A DNA stretch of 64,000 nucleotides, taken from the NCBI RefSeq assembly GCF_008254045.1, contig NZ_CP042425.1:7950163-8014162 (forward strand). Reading direction: 5' to 3'. The DNA is from Limnoglobus roseus (lineage in GTDB: Bacteria > Planctomycetota > Planctomycetia > Gemmatales > Gemmataceae). Of the stretch, positions 16,565 through 24,508 are shown piece after piece; position 1 is the stretch's first letter, and each line of letters starts with the position of its first letter. The notes beneath the pieces are model-generated. The model was given only the letters and a program-made list of their open reading frames with translations, did no database searches and was not told where the DNA came from. A program made the translations under genes and the position numbers.

Positions 16565-16999
16565 TTAGCGGATGCCGGGGATCTCGCTGAGCGGGACGGC
16601 CACCTTCAAGTCGAGGTCGACGGCCAGGGACAGCAGCGTGTGGAAAACATCCTCGTCCTCGTCCCCGAACTCGCCGAAGTCGCGGAGGAACCGGGCCGTC
16701 GGGCTGGCCGAGTCCGGCCCGTAGTTCTGGATCGTGTCGACGATGAGCGACCGGAGCAGACGGGCGGCGTCGACGACCTCTTGGATCTGCTTGTACCCGC
16801 GGCACTTCTTCATCCGGTGGAGGGCGTCCTCCCGGGCGGCCATCCGCTCCACGGTGTACCCGGCGTACACGAACTCCGGGCCGGCGTCCCCCGCGGCCGG
16901 GCGGGGCTTCTTTCGGGCCTTCGACTTCTCCGGCGTTGTCGGTTTCGCCTTCGCCGGGCGGGGCCGGCCGTTCGTGCCGGGGGCGTGCGTCGTGTCCAT
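16565..16999 (-). CDS. Hypothetical protein
   Basis: 144 residues. A basic Pro/Lys-rich first 37 residues (KAKPTTPEKSKARKKPRPAA) precede a helical domain (FVYAGYTVERMAAREDALHR ... ARLLRSLIVDTIQNYG) and an acidic segment (GEFGDEDEDVF). Same strand and spacing as the other members of the 15.2-17.6 kb cluster. No family recognised. Confidence 0.6.
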   Translation of the reverse strand: MDTTHAPGTNGRPRPAKAKPTTPEKSKARKKPRPAAGDAGPEFVYAGYTVERMAAREDALHRMKKCRGYKQIQEVVDAARLLRSLIVDTIQNYGPDSASPTARFLRDFGEFGDEDEDVFHTLLSLAVDLDLKVAVPLSEIPGIR

Positions 17000-17066
17000 G
17001 TCGTCGACCTCCTGTGGTGGTGGGTGGTGGGTGGAACGCCCCCCCTTGAGAGGGAGGGGACGGGCG

Positions 17067-17207
17067 TCAGTTCTTGGTCCGCTTCCGGATGCGGCGGTCG
17101 CGGGGCCGGGGCCGTTGCAGGTCGGCGGTGGTGATCCGCACGCCCTCGCGGGCGAGCTTCTTCAGCACGGCGGCCAGGTCGGCGGCGAACCGCTTCGGGT
17201 CGTTCAT
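17067..17207 (-). CDS. 46-residue basic small protein
   Basis: Short open frame from ATG 17207 with a strong AGGAGG ribosome binding site 8 nt upstream. It begins MNDPKRFAADLAAVLKKLAR and ends with an Arg/Lys run (RPRPRDRRIRKRTKN). It lies between 16999 and 17262 in the minus-strand cluster with matching orientation. Amphipathic helix plus basic tail suggests nucleic-acid binding. Unknown. Confidence 0.55.
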   Translation of the reverse strand: MNDPKRFAADLAAVLKKLAREGVRITTADLQRPRPRDRRIRKRTKN

Positions 17208-17261
17208 GGCAAGATCCTCCTGGGCCCCGCGGCTCACTGAGCCGCGAAGCGGGTTGGGTGG

Positions 17262-17591
17262 TTACAGGATTCCGTCGGCCTTGAGCTCCTCGACCGTGTC
17301 CACGTGTTTGCAAGTGGCTTTGAACGAGTACCCCTTGCAGTTGCACTTCACCGGTCGGCCCGCCCGGTCACAGGTCACGCCGTACACCTCGGCCGTGCCC
17401 GTCACCTTGGCGAACAAGACCTGCCCGTCCTCGCGGGCGATGCCGTAGCTGACCGTGTCGCGCTTCGACTGCACGATCGTCAGCGTGCCGAGCGACGGCG
17501 AGGTCGCGTCGGCGGACGGTAGGAAGGCCCACCGGCGGCCCTTGGCGTGGGTCTTGGAAGCGGGGAGCGAGCCGGCGACGGGAAGGCACAT
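17262..17591 (-). CDS. Small protein with a SWIM-like zinc motif
   Basis: 109 residues from ATG 17591 (MCLPVAGSLPA), preceded by GAGGG; the frame opens at 17654. The C-terminus has VKCNCKGYSFKATCKHVDTV, that is CxC-x8-CxH, the ligand pattern of a SWIM zinc finger, which binds DNA or protein. Upstream are beta strands (TLTIVQSKRDTVSYGIA). First gene of the minus-strand cluster, divergent from the XRE regulator and its double operator. Confidence 0.65.
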   Translation of the reverse strand: MCLPVAGSLPASKTHAKGRRWAFLPSADATSPSLGTLTIVQSKRDTVSYGIAREDGQVLFAKVTGTAEVYGVTCDRAGRPVKCNCKGYSFKATCKHVDTVEELKADGIL

Positions 17592-17689
17592 GGTCGAACC
17601 CTCAAGGCGCACCCCGGACGCGGCCAACAGGAAGACTTCCTTCGGCATCCGCATTCGAGGTTGCTGGCTGATCGTTGTGAGGGTAGGAT

Positions 17690-17727
17690 AATCCCATCTG
17701 GGATTATTGTCAATCCCATTTGGGATT
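17690..17727. promoter_or_regulatory. Double palindromic operator
   Basis: Two near-identical 16-bp palindromes: AATCCCATCTGGGATT at 17690-17705 and AATCCCATTTGGGATT at 17712-17727. Their centres are 22 bp apart, about two helical turns, allowing cooperative binding on one face. They lie between the XRE gene and the divergent SWIM-protein operon, and the second ends 19 bp before the likely GTG start, so the regulator probably controls itself and the operon. Confidence 0.8.
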
Positions 17728-17746
17728 TATTTTTCGGAGCCGCTTC

Positions 17747-18019
17747 GTGTTCGGTAGCAAGTTGAAGGAACTGCGAGAGGCAAAGGGCTGGAGTCAGAAG
17801 CGACTCGCGGAAGTGACCGGACTGTCGCAGAACGGCATTTCGCATTGGGAAAATGACGAGCGCATCCCGTCTTGGGATGCTGTCCTGAAACTCAGCAAGG
17901 CCCTCGGTGTGGAGTGCAACGTGTTCGGCAACCTTGATGACGTCGAACTTCCTGCCGATCCGCTCGCCGTGGACCCGCAGAAGAAGCGGGGTCGCCCGAA
18001 GAAGAACGACGCCGGGTGA
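17747..18019 (+). CDS. XRE-family regulator with an AT-hook-like tail
   Basis: 90 residues from GTG 17747, with GGAG upstream; an ATG at 17720 lies inside the operator and is unlikely. Residues 5-60 form the HTH: KLKELREAKGWSQKRLAEVT, GLSQNGISHWENDERIPSWD. The C-terminal PQKKRGRPKKNDAG is an AT-hook-like minor-groove motif. Expected to repress from the two operators just upstream. Confidence 0.88.
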   Translation: MFGSKLKELREAKGWSQKRLAEVTGLSQNGISHWENDERIPSWDAVLKLSKALGVECNVFGNLDDVELPADPLAVDPQKKRGRPKKNDAG

Positions 18020-18024
18020 AGTGG
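17981..18024 (+). repeat. 44-bp direct repeat, copy 1 (end of the XRE gene)
   Basis: Encodes KKRGRPKKNDAG, the stop codon and following bases. 41 of 44 nt match 18613-18656. Confidence 0.8.
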
Positions 18025-18082
18025 GGTGATGGGCTTCGGGGCGTGCTAGGGTCAGCCCCGGCGGAAGACATCAGAGGTCATC

Positions 18083-18559
18083 ATGACCGAGATCACGTAC
18101 CGGAAGGGCGATGCCACGTGCCCTCAGGCGAAGGGCGTCAAGGTCATCGCCCACGTGTGCAACGACCTCGGCGGGTGGGGCAAGGGGTTCGTCCTCGCCG
18201 TCTCCCGCCGGTGGCCCGAACCGGAAGCGGCGTACCGGGCGTGGCACGCGGCGGGCAAGGCCGGCGGGTTCGCCCTCGGGGCCGTCCAGTTCGTCCCGGT
18301 CGAACCCTACGTCTGGGTGGCGAACATGATCGGCCAGCGGGGCATGAAGCGGGGGAGTTCCGGCCCGCCGATCCGGTACGACGCCCTCGCCGCCTGCCTG
18401 GCCCAGGTCGGGGCCAAGGCGAAGGAACTCGGCGCGTCCGTCCACATGCCCCGGATCGGGTGCGGCCTCGCCGGCGGGGACTGGTCGGAAGTCGAACCGC
18501 TCATCGCGCGGCACGTGGCCGCGTTCGGCGTTCCGGTGACCGTGTACGATTTCGAGTGA
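18083..18559 (+). CDS. Macro-domain protein (ADP-ribose binding)
   Basis: 158 residues. Macro-domain features: ITYRKGDATCP at the start, IAHVCNDLGGWGKGFVLAVS (the ADP-ribose-binding loop NDxGxWGxGF), and VHMPRIGCGLAGGDW as the second phosphate loop. Such proteins bind or hydrolyse ADP-ribose derivatives. It lies between two copies of a 44-bp repeat downstream of the XRE gene. Confidence 0.9.
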   Translation: MTEITYRKGDATCPQAKGVKVIAHVCNDLGGWGKGFVLAVSRRWPEPEAAYRAWHAAGKAGGFALGAVQFVPVEPYVWVANMIGQRGMKRGSSGPPIRYDALAACLAQVGAKAKELGASVHMPRIGCGLAGGDWSEVEPLIARHVAAFGVPVTVYDFE

Positions 18560-18612
18560 CCGCCAGTCCCACCTTTCCGGCGTTAGTCGAACCATCCACC
18601 GCAGGGCCGCCG

Positions 18613-18656
18613 AAGAAGCGGGGCCGTCCGAGGAAGAACGACGCCGGGTGAAGTGG
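18613..18656 (+). repeat. 44-bp direct repeat, copy 2
   Basis: Second copy of the XRE gene's end, still encoding KKRGRPRKNDAG and a stop in an open frame that has no regulator attached. It flanks the macro gene on the other side. Confidence 0.8.
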
Positions 18657-18829
18657 AGTGACCTTTACAAAAACGTTCGATTTCAATGACTGACGTCGGA
18701 TGGAATTTCTTAGACGAATCCCATCAGAATGGCATATCATCATGGCACTGACGTCTTCACCTCATCCCCACCGGCGTGATCGACACCACCCCCGAACGAG
18801 TGGTGCGACTGGCCGTCGAGGACATCGCC

Positions 18830-21800
18830 ATGCCCGCATCGCTGCCTCGCGATGTCATAAAGGGGTGCGCCCTAACGGTCGTAGCCGTGGCGGGCGTGAC
18901 ACTTGCCCGATGGCTGCTAGATCCCGTCCTCGGCGAATCTCACCCCTATGTCCTTTTTATCTTCCCTGCCATTTACGTCGCCAATCATGCCGGTTGGCGG
19001 CTTGGGGCGATGGCCCTTGCGTTGGGTATGCTGTCGGCGAACTTCCTGTTCGCCGCCCCGCGAATGTCGTTTTGGGTGGAGGCTCCTGAAAATCAGGTCG
19101 GATTGCTTATTTTCCTAGCCGTCGGCGGGGCCGGCGTCTATCTGGCCGACGCCCGGAGGACGGCGCACGCGCGGGCCGAAGTTCACGCCGCGGCGGCGGC
19201 CGCCGCGGCGGCCGCCCATCACCAAACCCAGGATGTCTTACGCAAGCAACAAGCTCGACTCTTGGACCATGCGTTCGATCCAGTACTAACGTGGGAGTTG
19301 GGGCGAGGGATCACGTACTGGAATGCCGGGGCCGAGCGGCTCTACGGTTATACCGAGGCGGAAGCCGTTGGGCGGGTAAGCCACGAACTCCTCAGGACGG
19401 TATTCCCCGCGGGCCAAGCGGCTTTCGAGGAGGCAATACGGCGTGACGGTCGATGGGAGGGAGAGCTCCGCCACAGGGCTAAAGACGGGCGTCTGATCCC
19501 GGTCGATTCCCGGATGGCCGTCGTCCAGGTCGGCGACGCACCGGCGGTCGTGTTGGAAGCCAATCGAGACACGACCGAGCGCAAGAGAACGGAGGAAACT
19601 CAGGCACGGCTCGCGGCTATCGTCTCGTCGTCGGACGACGCGATCATTAGCAAGGACTTGGGCGGGGTGATTCAGTCCTGGAACGCTGGGGCCGAGCGAC
19701 TGTTCGGTTACACGCGGGGCGAGGCCGTTGGTCGTCCCATCACCCTCATCATCCCACCGGACCTATTGGATGAGGAAGCGGCTATCCTTGCTCGGATCCG
19801 CAGGGGCGAGCGGACCGATCACTACGAAACCGTCCGGGTGGCCAAGGGCGGCCGGCGTGTCGAGGTTTCACTCACGGTCTCCCCACTTCGGGACGCGGAC
19901 GGCAACGTCGTCGGTGCGTCGAAGGTGGCTCGCGATGTTACCGAGCGTAAGCGGTCCGAAGATGCCCTCCGCGCGAGCGAGTCGCGGTTCCGCAACTTCG
20001 TCGAGCAAGCGGCCGACGCTTTCTTCCTCCACGACGCGGACGGGACGATCTTGGACGTCAACCGGCGGGCGTGCGAGAGCCTTGGCTTCACCCGTGAAGA
20101 GTTGGTCGGGATGCGAGTGGACGTCATTGACCCGCACGCAACCCTGGGAGTCTTCCGCCAGGTCGCCGAGCAACTCGCCTTAGGCCAACTCGTGTCCCTT
20201 GATGCCCGACACCGGCGAAAGGACCAGGCCACATTCCCGGTCGAGGTCCGCCTGAGTCCGTTTGAAGCTGACGGCCGGCGGTTGGCGCTCGCGGTGGTCC
20301 GCGACGTGACGGAACGCCGGTTGGCTGAGGACGCCCTCCGACTCCGCGATCGGGCGATTCAAGCGGTCCCGCACGGGGTCGTCATCACAACACCGACACG
20401 ACCCGATAACCCCATCACCTACGCCAGCGATGGGTTCGAACGGTTGACCGGGTACCCGCAAGGAGAGATTCTCGGCCGGAACTGCCGCTTTCTTCAAGGG
20501 CGGGATAGCGACCCGGCCGTGATCTCCCGTGTTCGAGACGCCGTACACGCCGGGCGCAAGTGTGAGGCGGAAGTACTCAACTATAGGAAGGACGGGACGC
20601 CGTTCTGGAACGCGCTCTCGGTCACCCCCGTACACGACGTCCAGGGGGGCATCACCCACTTCGTAGGAGTTCAGACGGATGTTACGGAGCGGCGGAAACT
20701 AGAAGAGCAGTTCCGGCAGGCGCAAAAGATGGAGGCCGTCGGCCTTCTCGCAAGTGGCGTGGCCCACGACTTCAACAACTTGCTCACGGTCATCAACGGG
20801 TACAGCGAAATGCTCTTGGCCGGGATGATGACGGGCAAGTCCCTGGGGGACGCCTACGCGGCAATCCGGGACGCCGGCGAACGGGCCGCCGGCCTCACCA
20901 ATCAGCTACTCGCGTTCAGCCGCCAATCCGTCCTGCAACCCCGGGTGTTCGACCCGAACGAAATCGTCGCGGAAACGGGGAAGATGCTTACCCGTTTGAT
21001 TGGCGAGGACGTCCGCATGACCACGACCCTCGACCCTATGGCCGGGCGGGTGAAGGTGGACCCCGGCCAGTTCGGACAAGTGTTGATGAACCTCGCGGTG
21101 AACGCCCGCGACGCCATGCCCACCGGCGGCCGGCTCACGATCGAAACGCACCGGGTCGTCCTAGACGCCGACGGCCTGATGAACCGGCCCGATGTCCACC
21201 CCGGCGCATACGTCATGACCGCGGTTTCGGACACGGGGTCGGGGATGTCGGACGCCGTCAAGGCCCGCATCTTCGAGCCGTTCTTCACCACCAAGGGGGT
21301 CGGCAAGGGGACGGGATTGGGCCTCGCCATGGTGTTCGGCATCATCAAACAGTCGGGCGGACACGTCGAGGTGTACAGTGAACTCGGCATAGGTACTACG
21401 GTCAAGGTCTTCTTACCGGCCGTCGAGGTCCGGGGAGAGGGAACAGTAGCCGAGACAGTGCGAATTCCCGGGGGCGAGGAGCGAGTCCTCTTAGTCGAAG
21501 ACCAAGAGGACGTTCGGAAGATCGGCGTCATTGCCCTTCAAACGCACGGGTACGACGTGATCGAAGGGGCCGACGGACAGGACGCCCTCGGCCGCGTACT
21601 GCGGGACCACCCGCCCCTCGACATTCTGGTGACCGACGTGGTCATGCCGGGAATGAGCGGCCGGCAACTGGCGGAGACGGTTCGCACGCTCTACCCCGGT
21701 TTGAAGGTCCTGTACACGAGCGGATACACTGACGACGCGGTCGTACGCCACGGGATATTACACGCGGACGTGGCCTTCCTTCGAAAGCCCTACACGCCAC

Positions 21801-21844
21801 ACTCACTCGCCCAGAAGGTGCGCGACGTGCTGGATCAGGAATGA
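18830..21844 (+). CDS. Membrane hybrid histidine kinase with PAS and LOV domains
   Basis: 1004 residues from ATG 18830 (GAGGA upstream; GTG 18776 also possible). Order: DUF4118-like membrane region (~10-115), an Ala-rich linker, PAS (~145-250), PAS (~265-380), PAS (~385-500), LOV-type PAS (~510-630) with GRNCRFLQG whose Cys552 is the flavin-adduct cysteine, HisKA with GVAHDFNNLL (phospho-His646), HATPase with NLAVNARDAMP, DTGSGM and GKGTGLGLAM, then a receiver with LVTDVVMPGM (Asp936). Predicted blue-light or redox sensing with internal phosphotransfer. No separate regulator is adjacent. Confidence 0.92.
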   Translation: MPASLPRDVIKGCALTVVAVAGVTLARWLLDPVLGESHPYVLFIFPAIYVANHAGWRLGAMALALGMLSANFLFAAPRMSFWVEAPENQVGLLIFLAVGGAGVYLADARRTAHARAEVHAAAAAAAAAAHHQTQDVLRKQQARLLDHAFDPVLTWELGRGITYWNAGAERLYGYTEAEAVGRVSHELLRTVFPAGQAAFEEAIRRDGRWEGELRHRAKDGRLIPVDSRMAVVQVGDAPAVVLEANRDTTERKRTEETQARLAAIVSSSDDAIISKDLGGVIQSWNAGAERLFGYTRGEAVGRPITLIIPPDLLDEEAAILARIRRGERTDHYETVRVAKGGRRVEVSLTVSPLRDADGNVVGASKVARDVTERKRSEDALRASESRFRNFVEQAADAFFLHDADGTILDVNRRACESLGFTREELVGMRVDVIDPHATLGVFRQVAEQLALGQLVSLDARHRRKDQATFPVEVRLSPFEADGRRLALAVVRDVTERRLAEDALRLRDRAIQAVPHGVVITTPTRPDNPITYASDGFERLTGYPQGEILGRNCRFLQGRDSDPAVISRVRDAVHAGRKCEAEVLNYRKDGTPFWNALSVTPVHDVQGGITHFVGVQTDVTERRKLEEQFRQAQKMEAVGLLASGVAHDFNNLLTVINGYSEMLLAGMMTGKSLGDAYAAIRDAGERAAGLTNQLLAFSRQSVLQPRVFDPNEIVAETGKMLTRLIGEDVRMTTTLDPMAGRVKVDPGQFGQVLMNLAVNARDAMPTGGRLTIETHRVVLDADGLMNRPDVHPGAYVMTAVSDTGSGMSDAVKARIFEPFFTTKGVGKGTGLGLAMVFGIIKQSGGHVEVYSELGIGTTVKVFLPAVEVRGEGTVAETVRIPGGEERVLLVEDQEDVRKIGVIALQTHGYDVIEGADGQDALGRVLRDHPPLDILVTDVVMPGMSGRQLAETVRTLYPGLKVLYTSGYTDDAVVRHGILHADVAFLRKPYTPHSLAQKVRDVLDQE

Positions 21845-22231
21845 CGACCGATCGGCTGCCTGCATGGCACTCAGAATTTAGAGGGCTTTTGGAACACCTC
21901 AGCGGGAGACTCTTGCCAAATCTGTCGGGCGGGTCGGTGGCGCACATTCTGACCGAGCAATCCCCGTCCATGCCGGCCCTTCTGCGTCAAGTCATCTGAC
22001 AACGCCGGGCGAAGACGGGTGAGGATTCCCCGCCGTGGATCTGCCGATGCCTGCAACTCTAGCCCCGCGTCATGGCCCCGAGGGCCGGGGCGGCCTGGGC
22101 CCGATTTGCGGATGAAATAGATCGAGAGAGTGGCGAAATCTAGAGCCGTGTCCTAAGGGGTTATGCGGTACGTTCTCGGGACGAATTCTTGACCCCGACG
22201 AGAACCGGACTGCCCCTCCCGGGACGCAACC
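21845..22231. other. Intergenic stretch, nothing recognised
   Basis: No gene, clear terminator or repeat found. Contains GGTTATGCGGTACG near 22158, weakly promoter-like for the gene at 22232. Confidence 0.4.
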
Positions 22232-22969
22232 ATGGCTACGCTCTACCGACTCAATTTCCTCGCCGCCCTCCTCCTCCTGGCGGCGACCGGGCCGGCGGCG
22301 GGCGGCGAGTTCGCCGACGGCACCGGGTTCTCGATTACCTACCCCGACGAGTGGGTGGCCCTCAGAAATGACCAGCTGGGCGACCTCCGCAAGTTGCTGC
22401 CGACGGACTTCACCGAATGGGTTCGCCGGAACAACCTGGACCTCAAGCGGATCGAGGTGCTGATCGTCTGCCCGGGCCGTGGTGAGTTCTTCGACAGCCT
22501 GAACCTAATCATCGACGACCACCAAGTGCCGCTCACCGACAAGGCGATCGGGCAGGTGGCCGACGAGCTGATCGGCGTGTACGCCAAGATGGGCGTGACG
22601 GTCGAGGACTTCCGGGCGAGGGCGGACCGGGTGGGGCCGCGTGACGCGGTGGTGATCGACTTCACCTCGCGCTTCCCCGACGACCCGCTGCTGTACCGCC
22701 ACCGCCAAGTGCTCATCCCCGGCGGCGGCCGCACGTACATCGTCACCTGCAGCTCGACGGCGGCCGCGTTCGACCAGCACGCGGCCGCGTTCGACGCGAT
22801 GCTCGCGAGCGTCAAAGCCCCGCCGCCGGCGGGCAAGCCGTTCCCGATGGACGGCGTTGTCCGCATCGTCCTGTTTGCGGTCGTCTTCGCGATCGCCGGC
22901 GGGGTAGCCCGGGCCGCGGGGACGATCGTCAGCTACCTGCGAACACGGCGACGCGGGGCTGAGGAGTAA
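22232..22969 (+). CDS. Secreted protein with a C-terminal membrane anchor, hypothetical
   Basis: 245 residues. Signal peptide (LNFLAALLLLAATGPAAGG). Mature beta-alpha domain starts FADGTGFSITYPDEWVAL, the opening of PsbP-like/DcrB-like domains, and contains LIPGGGRTYIVTCSST and FDAMLASVKAPP, a typical closing helix. A membrane segment near 210-235 (VRIVLFAVVFAIAGGVARAA) and a basic tail follow. It faces outside the cytoplasm. Confidence 0.75.
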   Translation: MATLYRLNFLAALLLLAATGPAAGGEFADGTGFSITYPDEWVALRNDQLGDLRKLLPTDFTEWVRRNNLDLKRIEVLIVCPGRGEFFDSLNLIIDDHQVPLTDKAIGQVADELIGVYAKMGVTVEDFRARADRVGPRDAVVIDFTSRFPDDPLLYRHRQVLIPGGGRTYIVTCSSTAAAFDQHAAAFDAMLASVKAPPPAGKPFPMDGVVRIVLFAVVFAIAGGVARAAGTIVSYLRTRRRGAEE

Positions 22970-22987
22970 GTGCAGCCGTAGGGCGGG

Positions 22988-23206
22988 TCAGGCGGTCGGT
23001 GGTCGGTCTTTCGACGCGGCCGGGTGTGGCCAGCGGAGTTTATGACCCCGGGCGAGGGTGGATTCTTCAAACACTTTGCCGGACCGAAGGATCGCGATCA
23101 GCAGTCCGAACAGCGCCAGGCCCATGACGACGGCGATGCCCACGTGCAGCGGTTCGCCGTCCGCCACGCCCTGCAACCACGAGTAGATTCGCCGCCGGTG
23201 CCACAT
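22988..23206 (-). CDS. Small single-span membrane protein
   Basis: 72 residues from ATG 23206 (MWHRRRIYSWLQG), with GGGAG upstream; ATG 23212 also fits. One membrane helix (VGIAVVMGLALFGLLIAILR) with basic flanks. Convergent with 22232-22969. Unknown. Confidence 0.5.
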   Translation of the reverse strand: MWHRRRIYSWLQGVADGEPLHVGIAVVMGLALFGLLIAILRSGKVFEESTLARGHKLRWPHPAASKDRPPTA

Positions 23207-23510
23207 CGCCATGCTCCCAAGCCCCGCGTGCAGCGTAGCACCGGAACACGACGCCGGGGAAAGAGGGATCTCGTTCCAATCCCGGAATCCGAACCGTTGA
23301 CCGCAAGGCGTTTCTCTCACCGTTTCGCTGAAGCCGTGACCGCACGGGCGGATTGCCATGGAACGGAATCTTCCGGGTTATCACCGGATGCTTCGTGAAT
23401 TCCCCGGTGAAAAGTGAAAAAGCCGGCGAAGTCACTAGGATAGGAACGCCGAAGAAAATGCTGGAAATCCAGGGGCCGGCAAAGGTTTTCGGGCGGGCGG
23501 TGTTGTCTTG

Positions 23511-23549
23511 TGGTTCTGGATGTCGGGGGTTCAAATCCCCTCAGTCACC
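23511..23549 (+). other. Isolated tRNA/tmRNA-like 3' end, possible attachment-site scar
   Basis: A T-arm (GGGGG-TTCAAAT-CCCCT, 23525-23541) is followed by CAGTCAC-C, the 3' strand of an acceptor stem. The bases before it, GGTTCTGGATGTC, resemble the approach to the T-arm in tmRNA (TTCGGACGC in E. coli, where CAG also follows the arm). No matching 5' strand (GTGACTG) lies within 300 bp upstream, so only the end is present. Such fragments are left by integrases that use tRNA or ssrA 3' ends. Flanks are T/C-rich. Nothing else in 23207-23919. Confidence 0.55.
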
Positions 23550-23919
23550 CTCTTCTTTCTCCTCTCAATCTCTTCAAATCCTCGGGCTTTTTAGCCTCTT
23601 CTGCTAGTTAGAATCGCCGACGCTGACAAAATTCAACCCGGTTTTCTGTCACCTCAACTCGATCTCGAAACCTCCTCCGGAACTTCGTCCCCCATTCATA
23701 GACTGCTTCCCATCCTCTCTCGAACTTCGACGTCATCTCGCTGATGTGGGATTGGGCACCGCTGTCGCTCGGCAGCTGCGACCCAGACCCCGTTCACGCC
23801 GCCTCGCCAACGTCTTCGCTTTCTCCGCCTCCCTCTACTTCTGAATCGCCTCTCCAGCTCTGTCGCCTTCCCCCGCCACCGTGGATCGGCTAACATTCCC
23901 CGACGAGGGAGAGTCATCC

Positions 23920-24351
23920 ATGAGTAAGCCGGCGTCGAAGACCGATCCCCGCCTCCTCGGCACGTGGCGATCCGACCGGCGGCGGACGTTCCGGCACTTC
24001 AAGCCGAAGGCCGGGTGCCCGCCGCGGAGCTTGCGACTGTTCAAAGGGCTGTTCGGGAAGTTGGTCATCCGCTGGGACCGGAGGACGTGCCACACCGACT
24101 TGGACGGTTTCTGTCAGGCGGTTCGGTACGAGGTCGTCGCGAGCAACGCGGTGAGCGTTGTCGTCCGGTTGCGAGAGGGATTGACGGGCGAGGAACGCCT
24201 CCAGCACATCCACTTCGACGGCGACCACTACTGGGTCGCGCTGGGCGGCGGTAGCCTCTGCGAGTTCTTCCGCCGTGTCCCCCCGGCGAGTAAGTTCCCC
24301 TCTACAGCCCCGCGGACGGGACCGTCACCGCCCCCTCTTCGCCCACGCTGA
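23920..24351 (+). CDS. Hypothetical protein of a planctomycete paralog family
   Basis: 143 residues from ATG 23920 with GAGGGAGAG upstream. The core LLGTWRSDRRRTFRHFKPKA, LFGKLVIRWDRRTCHTDLDG and HIHFDGDHYWVALGGG, ending EFFRRV, looks like a small beta-rich lipocalin-type domain that I associate with repeated Gemmata genes. The tail after EFFRRV is Pro-rich and probably extended by a lost stop. Promoter-like GGCTAACATT lies just upstream. Confidence 0.65.
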   Translation: MSKPASKTDPRLLGTWRSDRRRTFRHFKPKAGCPPRSLRLFKGLFGKLVIRWDRRTCHTDLDGFCQAVRYEVVASNAVSVVVRLREGLTGEERLQHIHFDGDHYWVALGGGSLCEFFRRVPPASKFPSTAPRTGPSPPPLRPR

Positions 24352-24411
24352 CGCCTTCGCAAACGATCGCGGGGAAGTCGGCGGGGGCGTCGAAGAAGAG
24401 TAGCAGGCGTC
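24302..24411 (-). pseudogene. C-terminal fragment of an unidentified protein
   Basis: The minus strand reads RLLLFFDAPADFPAIVCEGV then SVGEEGAVTVPSAGL and a stop, clearly coding in character. It has no start and abuts an IS110 remnant at 24412, so its 5' part is lost or moved. It overlaps the 3' end of the convergent gene at 23920. Confidence 0.55.
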
Positions 24412-24508
24412 GATGCGGATGATCTGCTACGGCGTGCTCAAGAACGGACGCCGTTCGACGCCAACTGGGGATCAAGAATCGCCACTTGAGAACACGCTAT
24501 CTGGGCGG
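24412..24508 (+). mobile_element. IS110-type end remnant
   Basis: About 97 bp matching, in reverse orientation, the end of the IS110 element at 36436: MICYGVLK in frame, CAACTGGGGATCAAGAATCG and CACTTGAGAACACGCTATCT. The transposase reading frame is broken after VLK. It separates the fragment at 24302 from the truncated gene at 24472. Confidence 0.75.

Noticed and set aside
18714..18729. Third operator-like AATCCCATC before the kinase gene
   Set aside because: Only the left half matches the XRE operator; the right half (AGAATGG) does not, so it is probably chance.
23353..23607. 84-codon plus-strand frame
   Set aside because: It crosses the tRNA/tmRNA-like 3' end and T/C-rich sequence; composition is not coding.
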